This document shows positions 1-11,021 of a stretch of 64,000 bases of DNA, one piece after another. The position numbers were made by a program, and so were the translations under genes. Source of the DNA: CAKZML01 sp963823435 (GTDB taxonomy: Bacteria; Pseudomonadota; Gammaproteobacteria; Steroidobacterales; BM003); NCBI GenBank assembly GCA_963823435.1, contig CAWGLN010000009.1:124001-188000 (forward strand). The letters are read 5' to 3'. The stretch's first letter is position 1; every line of letters begins with the position of its first letter. The notes under the pieces were generated by a model. That model was not told the origin of the DNA. It saw nothing but the letters and a program-made list of their open reading frames with translations, and did no database searches.

Positions 1-478
1 TTTTTCCGGAGGTAATGAACTGCTTGGTACCGCTGATTTCGTAACCACCCGGCACAGACTTTGCTCTCGCCTGCAAGCTGGAAGCATCGGAACCTGCCTG
101 TGGCTCGGTCAAGGCAAAAGCGCCAATCATTTCCCCCGCCGCCAGGGGCTTGAGGTATTTCTCTTTCAGCATGTCGCTGGCCGCGTTCTGGAGGATGGCG
201 CAAACCGGGGCGTTATTCACACTCATGATGGTAGACACTGCGCCGTCGCCGGCGGCAATTTCCGTCAAGGCCAGGGCATAGGACACGTAATCCAGACCCG
301 CCCCGTTCCACTGTTCAGAGACAGTCATACCCATGAAACCCAGTTCGCCCATTTCGTGCAGAACCTGGATATCCACCTCACCTTTGGCTTCCCATGCCCG
401 GGAATTTGGAGCAAGACGTTCCTCGGCAAATCGCGCCGCCGCTTCACGAATCATTTCCTGTTGTTCGTTTAGAATCAT
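1..478 (-). CDS. Acyl-CoA dehydrogenase, N-terminal part (runs off the window)
   Basis: The reverse strand from the ATG at 476-478 reads MILNEQQEMIREAAARFAEE and continues in one open frame to the window edge. The visible 159 residues cover the alpha-helical N-terminal domain and the start of the middle beta domain. The LTEPQAGSDA and TKQFITSG stretches are typical of the flavin- and substrate-contacting region. Enzymes of this family make the FAD-dependent alpha,beta-unsaturation of acyl-CoA thioesters. The C-terminal domain with the catalytic glutamate lies outside the window, so the chain-length or branched-chain class cannot be decided. An aminotransferase and mmsA nearby would suit a branched-chain or propionyl-type route, but that is inference. 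Confidence 0.9.
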   Translation of the reverse strand, partial: MILNEQQEMIREAAARFAEERLAPNSRAWEAKGEVDIQVLHEMGELGFMGMTVSEQWNGAGLDYVSYALALTEIAAGDGAVSTIMSVNNAPVCAILQNAASDMLKEKYLKPLAAGEMIGAFALTEPQAGSDASSLQARAKSVPGGYEISGTKQFITSGK

Positions 479-637
479 GGATTACTCCGCTGGTCCGCCC
501 ATCGCGGGCAGGAAACACACTGTGGCGCGCATGACGCCGATACCGCAGGCAATTCTACTGTGATTTGAAGACGGATGGTTGCCGCAACGGCCCGGCCCAG
601 GGCACACGCATCCGGGTTGGCACCAGCGGCGGCGTTA

Positions 638-2041
638 TTACAGGCCCTCCATCACCCTGGCCGTGTCGGGTGGGCCGTAGCGCCAGCGGGACCATATAAA
701 CAGGACCAGACCCAGCAAAGCCCAGCCTCCTACGATCGCCCACTCGTAAGGCCACACCAGGCCTGCAGGACTACCAGGCAAATAGAGCCAGCCAATGCCC
801 AGGGACAGTAGCAAGGCCAACCAGCCCACCCAGTTCCCCGCCGCCACCCGGTAAGGCCGTGGCATGCCCGGCTCTCTCCGGCGTAGTATCAAAAATGATA
901 TCACTACCATGATATAGGCGATCACAATGCCCAGGCCGCCGGCATTGGCCACCCAGACCAGCATGGGCCGGCCAAACAGGGGCGCGACCATGGAGGTCAG
1001 GCCAATAGCGATAATTGCCCTGTGGGGAGTGCCATAGCGGGGGTGTAGCACACCCAGCCAGGCAGGCAGCATGCCGCAGTGGGCCATGGCATACACGGCT
1101 CGACTGGCCCCAAGTAAAAAAGCGTTCCAGCTGGTAAGGATACCGGCAATACCCGCGACAATAACCAGGCGGCCCATCCAGGGAGTATTCCAACCCTGAG
1201 TGGCAGCATCCGCAGTGGCCAGACTTGTCGCGGCGAGCTGCGATGGCGAGAGGCTCATGCCCACCGCCACGATAATCAGTACATACCAGGCCATTGCCAC
1301 CACCACCGACAGCATCAGCGCCTTGCCGATAAGCGGTCTGGGTAAGTCAATTTCCGCGGCAGCCTGCGGGATAACGTCAAAGCCGACGAACATGAACGGC
1401 ACAATAATCATGATGCCGGAAATGGCCGAGATGGAGATGGCCGGTCCCTGCATGAAGTTGGCCACACTGCCCTGGGTCAGCGCCCCAAGCAACACCATCA
1501 CTCCCGCCATCAGCAAACCGATTACGACGATCAACTGCAGTGAGGCGGCGGTACGCACCCCGCGTACATTTATCCACATCATCAGCATGGCGCCCAGCAT
1601 GCCAATGACCGCCCAGCTTGCGTAAACGTCCCAACCCGCAACAGTCCACAAGTAACCAAGGTTAAATCCGGGCGCCAGGCTTATCGCCACCGTGGGCAGG
1701 GCCACCGCCTCGAAGGCCACAACCGCCACATACCCCATCAGGATGCCCCAGGTACAGACAAAGGAAGCCCCTGCACCCATGGCCCGGTAACTGTAGACAT
1801 GCTCACCGCCAACCTGGGGCATGGCGGCAGCAAGCTCGGCATAGGTCAGCCCAATCAAAATCACCGCTACCCCGCCAATCAGGAATGCCACGGCAGACCC
1901 GGGGGCGCCTGCCTGGATAATCCATGTGCCGGTCAGGGCAACCCAACTCCATCCAATCATGGCGCCAAATGACAATGCCAATACGTCACGCAGATTTAAA
2001 ACCCGCTGCAGTGACCCGCCGCTCACCGGCTGCTCCGGCAT
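638..2041 (-). CDS. APC-family amino acid/amine permease
   Basis: A polytopic membrane protein of about 467 residues with some twelve hydrophobic segments. The segment-1 stretch LALSFGAMIGWSW and the AYAE-like sequence TYAELAAAMPQVGGEH are marks of the APC superfamily. The start is set at the ATG of MPEQPVSGG, 13 codons inside the longest frame, because the upstream residues (MPPCLFQPALEP) look non-coding. The gene diverges from gabD across about 330 bp and faces the same catabolic cluster, so uptake of GABA, a guanidino acid or a polyamine-derived amino acid is a reasonable inference. The substrate is not shown by the sequence. Confidence 0.85.
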   Translation of the reverse strand: MPEQPVSGGSLQRVLNLRDVLALSFGAMIGWSWVALTGTWIIQAGAPGSAVAFLIGGVAVILIGLTYAELAAAMPQVGGEHVYSYRAMGAGASFVCTWGILMGYVAVVAFEAVALPTVAISLAPGFNLGYLWTVAGWDVYASWAVIGMLGAMLMMWINVRGVRTAASLQLIVVIGLLMAGVMVLLGALTQGSVANFMQGPAISISAISGIMIIVPFMFVGFDVIPQAAAEIDLPRPLIGKALMLSVVVAMAWYVLIIVAVGMSLSPSQLAATSLATADAATQGWNTPWMGRLVIVAGIAGILTSWNAFLLGASRAVYAMAHCGMLPAWLGVLHPRYGTPHRAIIAIGLTSMVAPLFGRPMLVWVANAGGLGIVIAYIMVVISFLILRRREPGMPRPYRVAAGNWVGWLALLLSLGIGWLYLPGSPAGLVWPYEWAIVGGWALLGLVLFIWSRWRYGPPDTARVMEGL

Positions 2042-2368
2042 GACAGGCTCAAGTGCTGGCTGAAACAGGCAGGGAGGCAATCACACATGCGGGCATACTC
2101 CGGGGTCTGGTCAGTGAGGCGGACGGTAGCGATTCTGATGGCTCCGCCAACATCCGGATGGTAGCCCAGACAGCTCGGCAGCCACAGCCATGTCGAACAA
2201 TATTCTGCGCCCCACCCCGAAGACCGGGCGCATATTCGATATTTCGCCCCCATCCAGAGGTCATTTCATGGGCAAATTCCCACCCCCGCATGACAGTCTT
2301 GAGGCGTGTGAGATAGAATTGGCCGTTCACTCGCCGCCACACAGACAGTCAAACGAGAAGGGCAACAT
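2042..2368. promoter_or_regulatory. Divergent intergenic region between the APC permease and gabD
   Basis: No gene is visible in these 327 bases. The right part is AT-richer than the surroundings and carries AACAATATT (2196-2204) and TTCGATAT (2235-2242). Both short words recur in the promoter region of the cluster's own XRE-cupin regulator (9152-9160 and 9213-9220). They are candidate operator elements. A purine-rich AGAAGGG lies just upstream of the gabD ATG as ribosome binding site. Confidence 0.4.
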
Positions 2369-3832
2369 ATGAGCGTCGTCAAGGACAGCAGGCTGTGCCG
2401 ATCACAGGCCTATATCAACGGAAAATGGACGGACGCAGACTCCGGGCAAAGCATACCGGTTACCAATCCGGCAGACGGATCATTGCTGGGTACGATTCCC
2501 GATATGGGTGCCGCCGAGACCCGCCGGGCGATAGAGGCGGCCAATGCCGCACTGCCCGCGTGGTCTGCCCGCACGGCCAAGGATCGTGCTGTCATCCTTC
2601 GTCGATGGTTCGAACTGATCATGGAAAACCAGGAAGACCTGGCGAGACTGATGACAGCCGAACAGGGCAAGCCCCTGGCGGAAGCCCGTGGCGAGATAGC
2701 CTACGGCGCCTCCTTCGTCGAGTGGTTCGCCGAGGAAGGCAAGCGCGTGTACGGTGATGTGATCCCTACCCACGCAACCGACAAACGCCTGATCACAATC
2801 AAGCAGCCTGTAGGCGTGATCGCCGCCATCACACCCTGGAATTTTCCCAATGCGATGATCACCCGCAAGGTCGCCCCGGCCCTGGCCGCCGGCTGCACCA
2901 CCCTGGTCAAGCCTGCGGCAGAAACTCCACTGTCGGCCCTGGCACTGGCCGAATTGGGCGAGCGTGCCGGGTTTCCCCCGGGCATATTCAACGTCATCAC
3001 TACCGGGCATTCCTCGCTGGTAGGTGGCGAAATGACCGGCAACCCCATTGTGCGAAAGTTTTCCTTCACCGGTTCTACCGAGATTGGCAAGCTGCTGATC
3101 AAACAGTGCGCCGACACCGTGAAGAAAGTCACCATGGAACTCGGTGGCAACGCACCATTTATCGTGTTTGACGACGCCGACCTGGACGCGGCCGTGCAGG
3201 GCGCGCTGGCGTCCAAATATCGCAATGCGGGACAAACCTGCGTATGTGCGAACCGCTTCCTGGTGCAGGACGGCGTGTATGACGCATTTGCAGAAAAGCT
3301 GGCCGCCGCCACCGCAAAGTTGATCGTTGGCCGCGGCGAAGCCGACGGCGTAAACATAGGGCCGTTAATCAACAAGGCCGCCATAGACAAGGTGGCAAGC
3401 CTGGTCGATGACGCCGTAGACAAGGGTGCCAGGGTGTTGCTGGGTGGAAAACGCGATGACGCCGGTGGAAACTTCTACCAGGCCACCATACTGGCGAACA
3501 TTACCCAGGATATGGCCGTGGCCAGCGAGGAAATCTTCGGCCCGGTCGCACCCCTTTTCCGGTTCAAGACGGACGAGGAGGCAATCCGCATGGCCAACGA
3601 CACGCCTTTCGGCCTGGCAGCCTATTTCTATTCCCGCGACATCGGACGTGTATGGAAAATCGCCGAGGCGCTGGAGTACGGCATGGTGGGTATCAACGAC
3701 GGCATCCTGTCCACCGAAGTCGCGCCTTTTGGCGGTATCAAGGAAAGCGGGGTCGGCCGCGAAGGTTCCAAGTACGGCATCGACGAGTACATGGAAATCA
3801 AATACCTGTGCATGGGCGGAATGAGCAGCTAG
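2369..3832 (+). CDS. gabD: NAD(P)-dependent succinate-semialdehyde dehydrogenase
   Basis: 487 residues, the usual GabD length. It oxidises succinate semialdehyde to succinate, the last step of GABA degradation, in the cytosol. Aldehyde dehydrogenase marks are in order: TPWNFP near residue 155, KPAAETPLSA, the FTGSTEIG cofactor loop, general base Glu257 in MELGGNAP, and the nucleophile Cys291 in GQTCVCANR. The second Cys two residues after the nucleophile is common in GabD. The frame is intact. gabT follows after 41 bp on the same strand, so the two probably share a transcript. Confidence 0.95.
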   Translation: MSVVKDSRLCRSQAYINGKWTDADSGQSIPVTNPADGSLLGTIPDMGAAETRRAIEAANAALPAWSARTAKDRAVILRRWFELIMENQEDLARLMTAEQGKPLAEARGEIAYGASFVEWFAEEGKRVYGDVIPTHATDKRLITIKQPVGVIAAITPWNFPNAMITRKVAPALAAGCTTLVKPAAETPLSALALAELGERAGFPPGIFNVITTGHSSLVGGEMTGNPIVRKFSFTGSTEIGKLLIKQCADTVKKVTMELGGNAPFIVFDDADLDAAVQGALASKYRNAGQTCVCANRFLVQDGVYDAFAEKLAAATAKLIVGRGEADGVNIGPLINKAAIDKVASLVDDAVDKGARVLLGGKRDDAGGNFYQATILANITQDMAVASEEIFGPVAPLFRFKTDEEAIRMANDTPFGLAAYFYSRDIGRVWKIAEALEYGMVGINDGILSTEVAPFGGIKESGVGREGSKYGIDEYMEIKYLCMGGMSS

Positions 3833-3873
3833 ACCGGTCAGGCAACAACACATTAACCAGAGACGTTAACCAT

Positions 3874-5171
3874 ATGAGCACTAATAAAGAACTGCAGGCC
3901 CGCCGTGATGCGGCCGTCGCACGTGGACTGGGCAACCTGCTGCCCATCTACGTCGACAGAGCGGAGAATTCAGAAATATGGGATGTGGAAGGCAAGCGCT
4001 ATATCGACTTCGCCAGTGGAATCGCGGTGCTCAACACCGGGCACCTGCATCCCAGGGTGAAGGCTGCCGTGCAGGCCCAGCTTGATCGTTTCAGCCACAC
4101 CTGCTTCATGGTCACTCCCTACGAATCAGGCGTGGAACTGGCCGAAAAGCTCAACGCGCTGGCGCCGATCGACGGACCTGCCAAGACGCATCTTTGCCAC
4201 CACCGGCGCCGAGGCGGTGGAAAACGCGGTCAAGATCGCCCGGGCCTATACCAAGCGTTCTGGCGTGATCACTTTTGGTGGCGCCTTTCACGGACGCACC
4301 CTGCTGACCATGGCCCTGACCGGCAAGGTCGCACCCTACAAGGCCAGCTTCGGCCCCATGCCGGCCGAGGTATTTCATGCGCCCTACCCCGTGGCCTACC
4401 ACGGCGTGAGCGTGCAAGACTCGCTGGACGCCATGGAGCACTTGTTCAAGTGGGATATCGAGCCCAGCCGCGTCGCCGCAATCATCCTTGAACCTGTACA
4501 GGGTGAGGGCGGTTTTTACGCCGCCCCCAAAGAGTTCCTGCAGGCCCTGCGCAAGCTCTGCGACGAGCACGGCATCGTGCTGGTTTCCGACGAGATCCAG
4601 GCCGGCTTCGCCCGTACCGGCAAGATGTTCGCCATCGAGCACAGCGGCGTGAAGCCCGATCTGATCACCATGGCCAAGAGCCTGGCCGGCGGCTTCCCGA
4701 TATCCGCGGTGACCGGCAAGGCCGAGATCATGGATGCGCCGCACCCCGGTGGCCTGGGCGGCACCTACGCCGGTTCGCCCCTGGGTACCGCTGCGGCACT
4801 GGCGGTGATCGAGGTGATCGAGGAAGAGAAGCTCTGCGAGCGTTCGCTGGCACTGGGTGATACGATGGTAAAACGACTCAAGGCCATGCAGAACGAGACC
4901 AACTGCATCGGCGATGTGCGTCAACCTGGGCGCCATGGTTGCCATGGAGCTGGTGAAAAATGGCGACGCGTCCAGGCCGGATGCCGACCTGACCAAGGCC
5001 CTGGTCACCCTGGCCGCCGAGCGTGGCCTGATCCTGCTCTCATGCGGCGTACGCGCCAACGTGATCCGTTTCCTGGCGCCGATTACCGCCAGCGACGCGA
5101 TCGTCAACGAAGGCCTGGATATTCTGCGTGACTGCCTGATGGAGTTACTCGCCAAGGACAAGGTCGCCTAG
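3874..5171 (+). CDS. gabT: 4-aminobutyrate aminotransferase (two apparent frameshifts)
   Basis: Class III PLP aminotransferase that moves the GABA amino group to 2-oxoglutarate and yields succinate semialdehyde for GabD. It reads in three frames. The N-terminus MSTNKELQARRDAAVARG is in frame 1. After GPAKT (about 4185) the frame moves by one extra base into FATTGAEAVENAVKIAR. At GDVR (about 4921) it moves by another extra base into NLGAMVAMEL. The SDEIQAGFARTG and MAKSLAGGFP segments hold the PLP-binding Asp and Lys. Removing two bases gives 431 residues, close to the usual 425-430. The insertions look like sequencing errors rather than decay, because the flanking protein is fully conserved. 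Confidence 0.9.
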
Positions 5172-5190
5172 GCGATTGACGAATCTGATC

Positions 5191-5210
5191 GGCCCGCATC
5201 GATGCGGGCC
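5191..5210. repeat. Perfect 20-bp palindrome between gabT and the ureohydrolase gene
   Basis: GGCCCGCATCGATGCGGGCC is a perfect dyad centred 20 nt after the gabT stop and about 24 nt before the next start. As RNA it could fold into an 8-bp GC-rich stem with a TCGA loop. No U-run follows, so it is not a classical terminator. It could be an attenuator, an mRNA-stabilising hairpin or a protein-binding dyad. Confidence 0.6.
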
Positions 5211-5233
5211 GGTTGCTTTGAGGAAGTGTGATT

Positions 5234-6188
5234 ATGAGCAAGACATTGCACCAGCCGCTGGGCGGCAACCAGATGCCACGTTTCGCCGGGCCAGGCACCA
5301 TGATGCGCCTGCCGGCAAAAGAAAGTGCTGCCGGGCTGGATGCCTGCTTCGTGGGCGTACCCCTGGACATAGGCACCTCGAATCGCTCCGGCGCACGCTT
5401 CGGCCCCCGCGCCATTCGCAACGAATCGGTGCTGCTGCGGCCCTACAACATGGCCACCCGGGCGGCGCCCTTCGATTCCCTGTCGGTGGCCGACATCGGG
5501 GATGTGGCCATCAATACATTCAATCTGCAAAAGTCGATACCCATCATCGAGGCTGCCTACGACGAGATTCTGTCGCCACGGCGCTATCCCACTCACCCTG
5601 GGCGGCGACCACACAGTCGTGCTACCCATCCTGCGGGCCATGGCCAAAAAACACGGCCCGGTGGGCGTGGTGCACATCGATGCCCACACCGACATCAACG
5701 ATCACATGTTCGGCGAAGAAATCACCCACGGCACACCCTTCCGCCGGGCTGTGGAAGAAGGTCTGCTGGACTGCAAACGGGTGGTGCAAATTGGTGTTCG
5801 TGGCACCGGCTACGCAGCCGATGATTTCGACTGGTCCACCGAGCAGGGCTTCCGCGTGGTGCAGGCAGAAGAGTGCTGGCACAAGTCCCTGGCTCCGCTG
5901 ATGGCCGAGGTGCGTAAACAGATGGGAGACGGACCGGTATATATCAGCTTCGATATCGACGGTCTGGATCCGGCTTTCGCCCCCGGCACCGGCACTCCTG
6001 AAATCGGCGGTCTCACCATCCACCAGGGTCTGGAGATTATCCGCGGGTGTCGAAGTATGAACGTTATCGGCGGCGATCTGGTGGAAGTGTCCCCGCCCTA
6101 TGACCTGTCTGGCAATACTGCGCTTACCGGCGCCAACCTGCTGTACGAGATGCTGTGCGTACTGCCGGGTGTGGAGTACCGAGGCTGA
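5234..6188 (+). CDS. gbuA: Ureohydrolase, probable guanidinobutyrase (one apparent frameshift)
   Basis: Arginase/agmatinase family. It hydrolyses a guanidino group to urea and an amine. The Mn-binding motifs are visible: GGDH, DAHTDIND and SFDIDGLDP. The opening (TLHQPLGGN, PRFAGPGTMMRLP) and the closing VEVSPPYDLSGNT resemble Pseudomonas GbuA, which converts 4-guanidinobutyrate to GABA, more than SpeB agmatinase. The position right after gabD-gabT supports a GABA-forming role. The frame slips near 5572, where one extra base separates AYDEIL from HGAIPLTLGGDH. Corrected length is 317 residues, normal for the family. The start ATG at 5234 follows the ribosome binding site GAGGAAG. Agmatinase is the main alternative. 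Confidence 0.85.
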
Positions 6189-6198
6189 CCCCTTTCTT

Positions 6199-7722
<1,524 letters not shown>

Positions 7723-7755
7723 TAACTGTTGTTCCTTGTAGAGGGGGTGGCTGGA

Positions 7756-9076
7756 TCAGGCGCAAGCTTTCAGGGCCTTGCCGAGGGTATCCACGATGCG
7801 CTCAATATGCTGGTCTTCAATGATCAGCGGCGGCGACAGGGCGACGGTGTCACCGGTGGTGCGAACCAACAAGACCGTCGTCATAGCAACGTGCGAACAC
7901 GTCCATGGCCCGCCTGGTGGGTTGCCCCGCGATGGGTTCAAGCTCGATTGCGCCGATCAAACCCAGGTTGCGCAGGTCAATGACGTGGGGCAGACCCTTG
8001 AGGCTGTGTATGGCATCGCCCCAGCGCTGCTCCATGTCCAGCGCGCGCTCGAACAGGCCTTCTTTCTTGTATACATCCAGGGTGGCCAGACCGGCTGCCG
8101 CCGCCAACGGATGACCCGAGTAGGTATAGCCGTGAAAGAACTCGATCATGTTCTCGGGGCCGGTCATGAAGGTGTCGTAAATGTGCTTGCCGGCCAGCAC
8201 GCCGCCCATGGGCACGACACCGCTGGTCAGACCCTTGGCCATGGTCACAAGGTCAGGCGTAACGCCGAAACGCTCGGAGGCAAAGGCCTTGCCGGTGCGA
8301 CCAAAACCCGTGATCACCTCGTCAAAGATGAGCAGGATGCCGTGCTTGTCGCAGATATCCCGAAGACGCTGCAAGTAGCCCTTGGGCGGCATCAGCACAC
8401 CGGTGGAACCTGCGATGGGTTCGACGATGACTGCGGCGATGGTGGACGCGTCGTGCAAGGCGACGATACGTTCCAGGTCGTCAGCCAGGTGCGCGCCCCA
8501 CTCGGGCAGACCCCGGGAGAATGCATTCTTCTCCAGGTTATGGGTGTGTGGCAGGTGGTCGACACCGGCAAGCAAGGTGCCAAACATCTTGCGGTTGGCG
8601 ACGATGCCGCCGACAGAAATGCCGCCAAAACCTACACCGTGATAGCCACGCTCACGTCCGATCAGACGCGTGCGCGAGCCCTCACCACGAATACGGTGGT
8701 AGGCCAGGGCCATTTTCAGGGCGGTATCTACGGCCTCTGAGCCGGAATTCACGAAAAAGGCGTAATCCAGGCCCTCGGGTGCGATGTCAGTGACACGCTC
8801 GGCCAGTTCGAAAACCTTGGAATGACCGAGGTTGAAAGCCGTGGCGTAATCCAGCGTGGCCACTTGCTTCTGCACCGCTTCCACAATGTGCGGGTGACAG
8901 TGGCCGGCGTTGCAGCACCACAGCCCTGCGATGCCATCCAGGATTTCGCGATTGTCAGCGGTGTAATAGAACATGCCCTGTGCGCGTTCAAGCATGCGCG
9001 GATTCGCCTTGAATGAACGGTTACTGGTGAAAGGCATCCAGAAGGAGTTCAGGTTCAGATCGCCGGGAACACTCAT
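7756..9076 (-). CDS. Class III omega-aminotransferase, beta-alanine:pyruvate type (one frameshift)
   Basis: PLP enzyme of 439 residues after correction, close to omega-amino acid:pyruvate aminotransferases. The N-terminal FWMPFTSNRSFKANPRML and GLWCCNAGHCHP are typical of that subgroup, followed by VNSGSEAVDTALK, the PLP-Asp segment LIFDEVITGFGRTG and the lysine segment MAKGLTSG. One extra base near 7874 breaks the frame at YDDG. The rest, LLVRTTGDTVALSPPLI, continues to the stop. With mmsA it would turn beta-alanine or a similar amine into a semialdehyde and then an acyl-CoA. The exact amine donor is inferred. Confidence 0.88.
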
Positions 9077-9240
9077 GACATGTCGTCCTCAACAATTGCG
9101 GGTAGCTGGCCATTATAGGAGAGCCTATAGGCTAAACCATCCAAAGAATTTAACAATATTTAAATGGAAATTTTTAACTCATTGTTTTATAAAGATAACT
9201 ATCAATAATTGTTTCGATATATTTAACAGGCTAAACAACC
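9077..9240. promoter_or_regulatory. AT-rich divergent promoter region with inverted and direct repeats
   Basis: This 164-bp gap between the aminotransferase and the regulator gene is strikingly AT-rich. It contains an inverted repeat TATAGG-AGAG-CCTATA (9114-9129), a direct repeat AGGCTAAAC (9129-9137 and 9228-9236, the second just before the regulator ATG), and the words AACAATATT and TTCGATAT also found upstream of gabD. These are likely binding sites for the XRE-cupin regulator, which would then control itself and the operon. Confidence 0.5.
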
Positions 9241-9787
9241 ATGCAAGAACTGGCTCAACGACTCAGGCAACTACGAAGGCGCCACGGACTGTCACAGCGT
9301 GAACTGGCCAAGCGCAGTGGGGTCAGCAACGCCATGATCTCGTTGATCGAAAACGGACGCAGTAACCCGTCCATGGGCCTCATGCGACGGATTCTCGAGG
9401 GTATTCCGGTGTCCATGAGCGAGTTCTTCAGCGAGACCCCCGTTGAGGAGCGCAAGGTCTTCTTCCATCAACACGAACTCACCCAGATTGGCAGCGGGCC
9501 CATTTCGTATTTGCAGGTCGGATCTGACCTCGCCACGCGACGGCTACAGTTACTTTACGAACGTTACGCCCCTGGGCGCGGACACCGGCAACTCCATGCT
9601 CAGCCATGACGCCGAGGAAGGCGGCTTGATACTGAGCGGACATCTGGAGGTGACGGTTGGCGAATTCACCCGTGTACTGGGGCCCGGTGATGCCTTCCTG
9701 TTTGACAGCAAGACGCCCCATCGCTTTCGCAACACAGGCAGCAAGGAATGCGTGCTGGTAACAGCCTGCACCCCGCCATCATTCTGA
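9241..9787 (+). CDS. XRE-family HTH regulator with C-terminal cupin, PuuR-like (one frameshift)
   Basis: Residues 5-60 form a lambda-repressor-type helix-turn-helix (LSQRELAKRSGVSNAMISLIENG). The C-terminal half is a small cupin barrel (GLILSGHLEVTVGE, LGPGDAFLFDSKTPHRFRN) that usually binds a small ligand. One extra G near 9574 in a GGG run shifts the frame after YERYAP. Corrected length is 181 residues, the normal size of the PuuR-type group that controls polyamine and GABA catabolism. It is divergent from the aminotransferase-mmsA operon, so autoregulation and local control are likely. The ligand is unknown. Confidence 0.85.
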
Positions 9788-10023
9788 ATACCAGGCATCG
9801 ACTCTTTAAGTAATTTCCGCAGGCTGATACGCACAAAAGACAGGTGTGCAGCCAAGTCCTCAACCGATAGTCTGCACCAAGCAATGCCAGCACCGGAACT
9901 GGCATTGACGGATGTGACAACGGGCGAGCACTCGCACCGTGTACGACCCTGGCCAGCTACGATTCCCAACAAGGGTTGGTCATGGCCCAGTGCTGAAGCC
10001 GGGACAATTGGGCGGAAAACCTC

Positions 10024-10647
10024 ATGCATCGAACACACATTTATCACCTGTTTTCCCAACTGGCCCGGCCACCCATGGAAAGTGCAGGAAAACTCGCCTT
10101 CGGGTGGGAGCAAGAGAGTCTCCTGGCCCTGAAAGAGTACGAGGAAAAGGTGGACTTCGATGTGCAGGGACTCGAGGGGTTGCTGACCCGGTACCGTAAG
10201 ACAGACCCGCAAGACATGGAACGGCATTATCGCGAACTGTTCGGCGAAGAAGAGCAGGAATTACACATCCCTATCCAGGAAGAGATAGACAAAGCCATCC
10301 CGGTGGGTGCCCGGGATGAAATACAGCGCATCTATGACTACTTTGGCTATCGCCCGTTCGAGTACGGTGGCCGCAGCGCCGACCACCTGTCGGTAGAACT
10401 CGGGTTCATGAAAGTACTCACCCTGCGCGAGATGCTGTCCGATGCCGAATCTCGAATCTCCTACGCCCTGACTCAACGGGATTTCCTTGAGCGGCATATG
10501 CTGCGCTGGTTCCCATCCGCAGTTGAACTGGTCGAGAAATCTGCAACTGACGACTTCTATCCCGGGTTGTTTCGGCAATTGCTTGTTTTCTTGACCCAGG
10601 ACGCCAAATGGCGACGCGAATCGCTGACCCGACAAGCTGGCGCTTGA
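10024..10647 (+). CDS. TorD/DmsD-like molybdoenzyme maturation chaperone, orphan
   Basis: 207 residues. The segment YDYFGYRPFEYGGRSADHL, then ELGFMKVLTLREML and QRDFLERHMLRWFP, matches the helical chaperones that accompany DMSO-reductase-family enzymes, such as the delta subunits of ethylbenzene dehydrogenase or selenate reductase. These proteins hold the catalytic subunit until the molybdenum cofactor is inserted and guide Tat export. No molybdoenzyme, iron-sulfur or cytochrome subunit gene is next to it here. The preceding 236 bp carry no gene. Family membership is likely; the partner is unknown. Confidence 0.7.
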   Translation: MHRTHIYHLFSQLARPPMESAGKLAFGWEQESLLALKEYEEKVDFDVQGLEGLLTRYRKTDPQDMERHYRELFGEEEQELHIPIQEEIDKAIPVGARDEIQRIYDYFGYRPFEYGGRSADHLSVELGFMKVLTLREMLSDAESRISYALTQRDFLERHMLRWFPSAVELVEKSATDDFYPGLFRQLLVFLTQDAKWRRESLTRQAGA

Positions 10648-10703
10648 ACCCGGTTTCCGCCGGGTCGCTACTGCCGTTACACTCGCAGCTTGCAGCACCC
10701 AAC

Positions 10704-11021
10704 ATGGAGACATGCGTGTCCAAGATGCCCCTGGTTTTTTCCCGCTTTTTTCTTGCGCTTGGTGCAGCACTGCTGCTGGCCGGGTGTAGCGATCCGGTTT
10801 CAATGAACAATTACAATCGTATCCAGACAGAAATGAGCCAGACCCAGGTGTATGAGATCCTGGGAGAACCGGACAGCGCAGAAAGCATCGAACTGGGCGG
10901 ATTTTCGGGCACCCTCGCAACCTGGGAGGGTAAGAAAGCCGTGATCACAATCCAGATTTTCAACGGCGAGGTGTTTGGCAAACAGTACTCAAGCAAGCCC
11001 GAATCCAAACCCCGCGACTAG
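10704..11021 (+). CDS. Small lipoprotein with a DUF3862-like (SmpA/BamE-like fold) domain
   Basis: 105 residues from the ATG at 10704, or 98 from the next ATG at 10725. A hydrophobic signal ends in the lipobox LLAGC, so a lipidated outer- or periplasmic-face protein is expected. The mature part MNNYNRIQTEMSQTQVYEILGEPDS fits the DUF3862/SmpA pattern, where a GMxxxEVxxxLGxP-like loop follows the first helices. The stop codon overlaps the stop of the convergent ubiX within ACTAGT. Function is unknown. The fold is shared with BamE, but a Bam role is not implied. Confidence 0.7.
   Translation: METCVSKMPLVFSRFFLALGAALLLAGCSDPVSMNNYNRIQTEMSQTQVYEILGEPDSAESIELGGFSGTLATWEGKKAVITIQIFNGEVFGKQYSSKPESKPRD

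Noticed and set aside
2480..5161. Long reverse-strand frames over gabD and gabT
   Set aside because: They are shadows produced by GC-rich codon use. They have no ribosome binding sites or domain resemblance, and the forward frames are clearly conserved enzymes.
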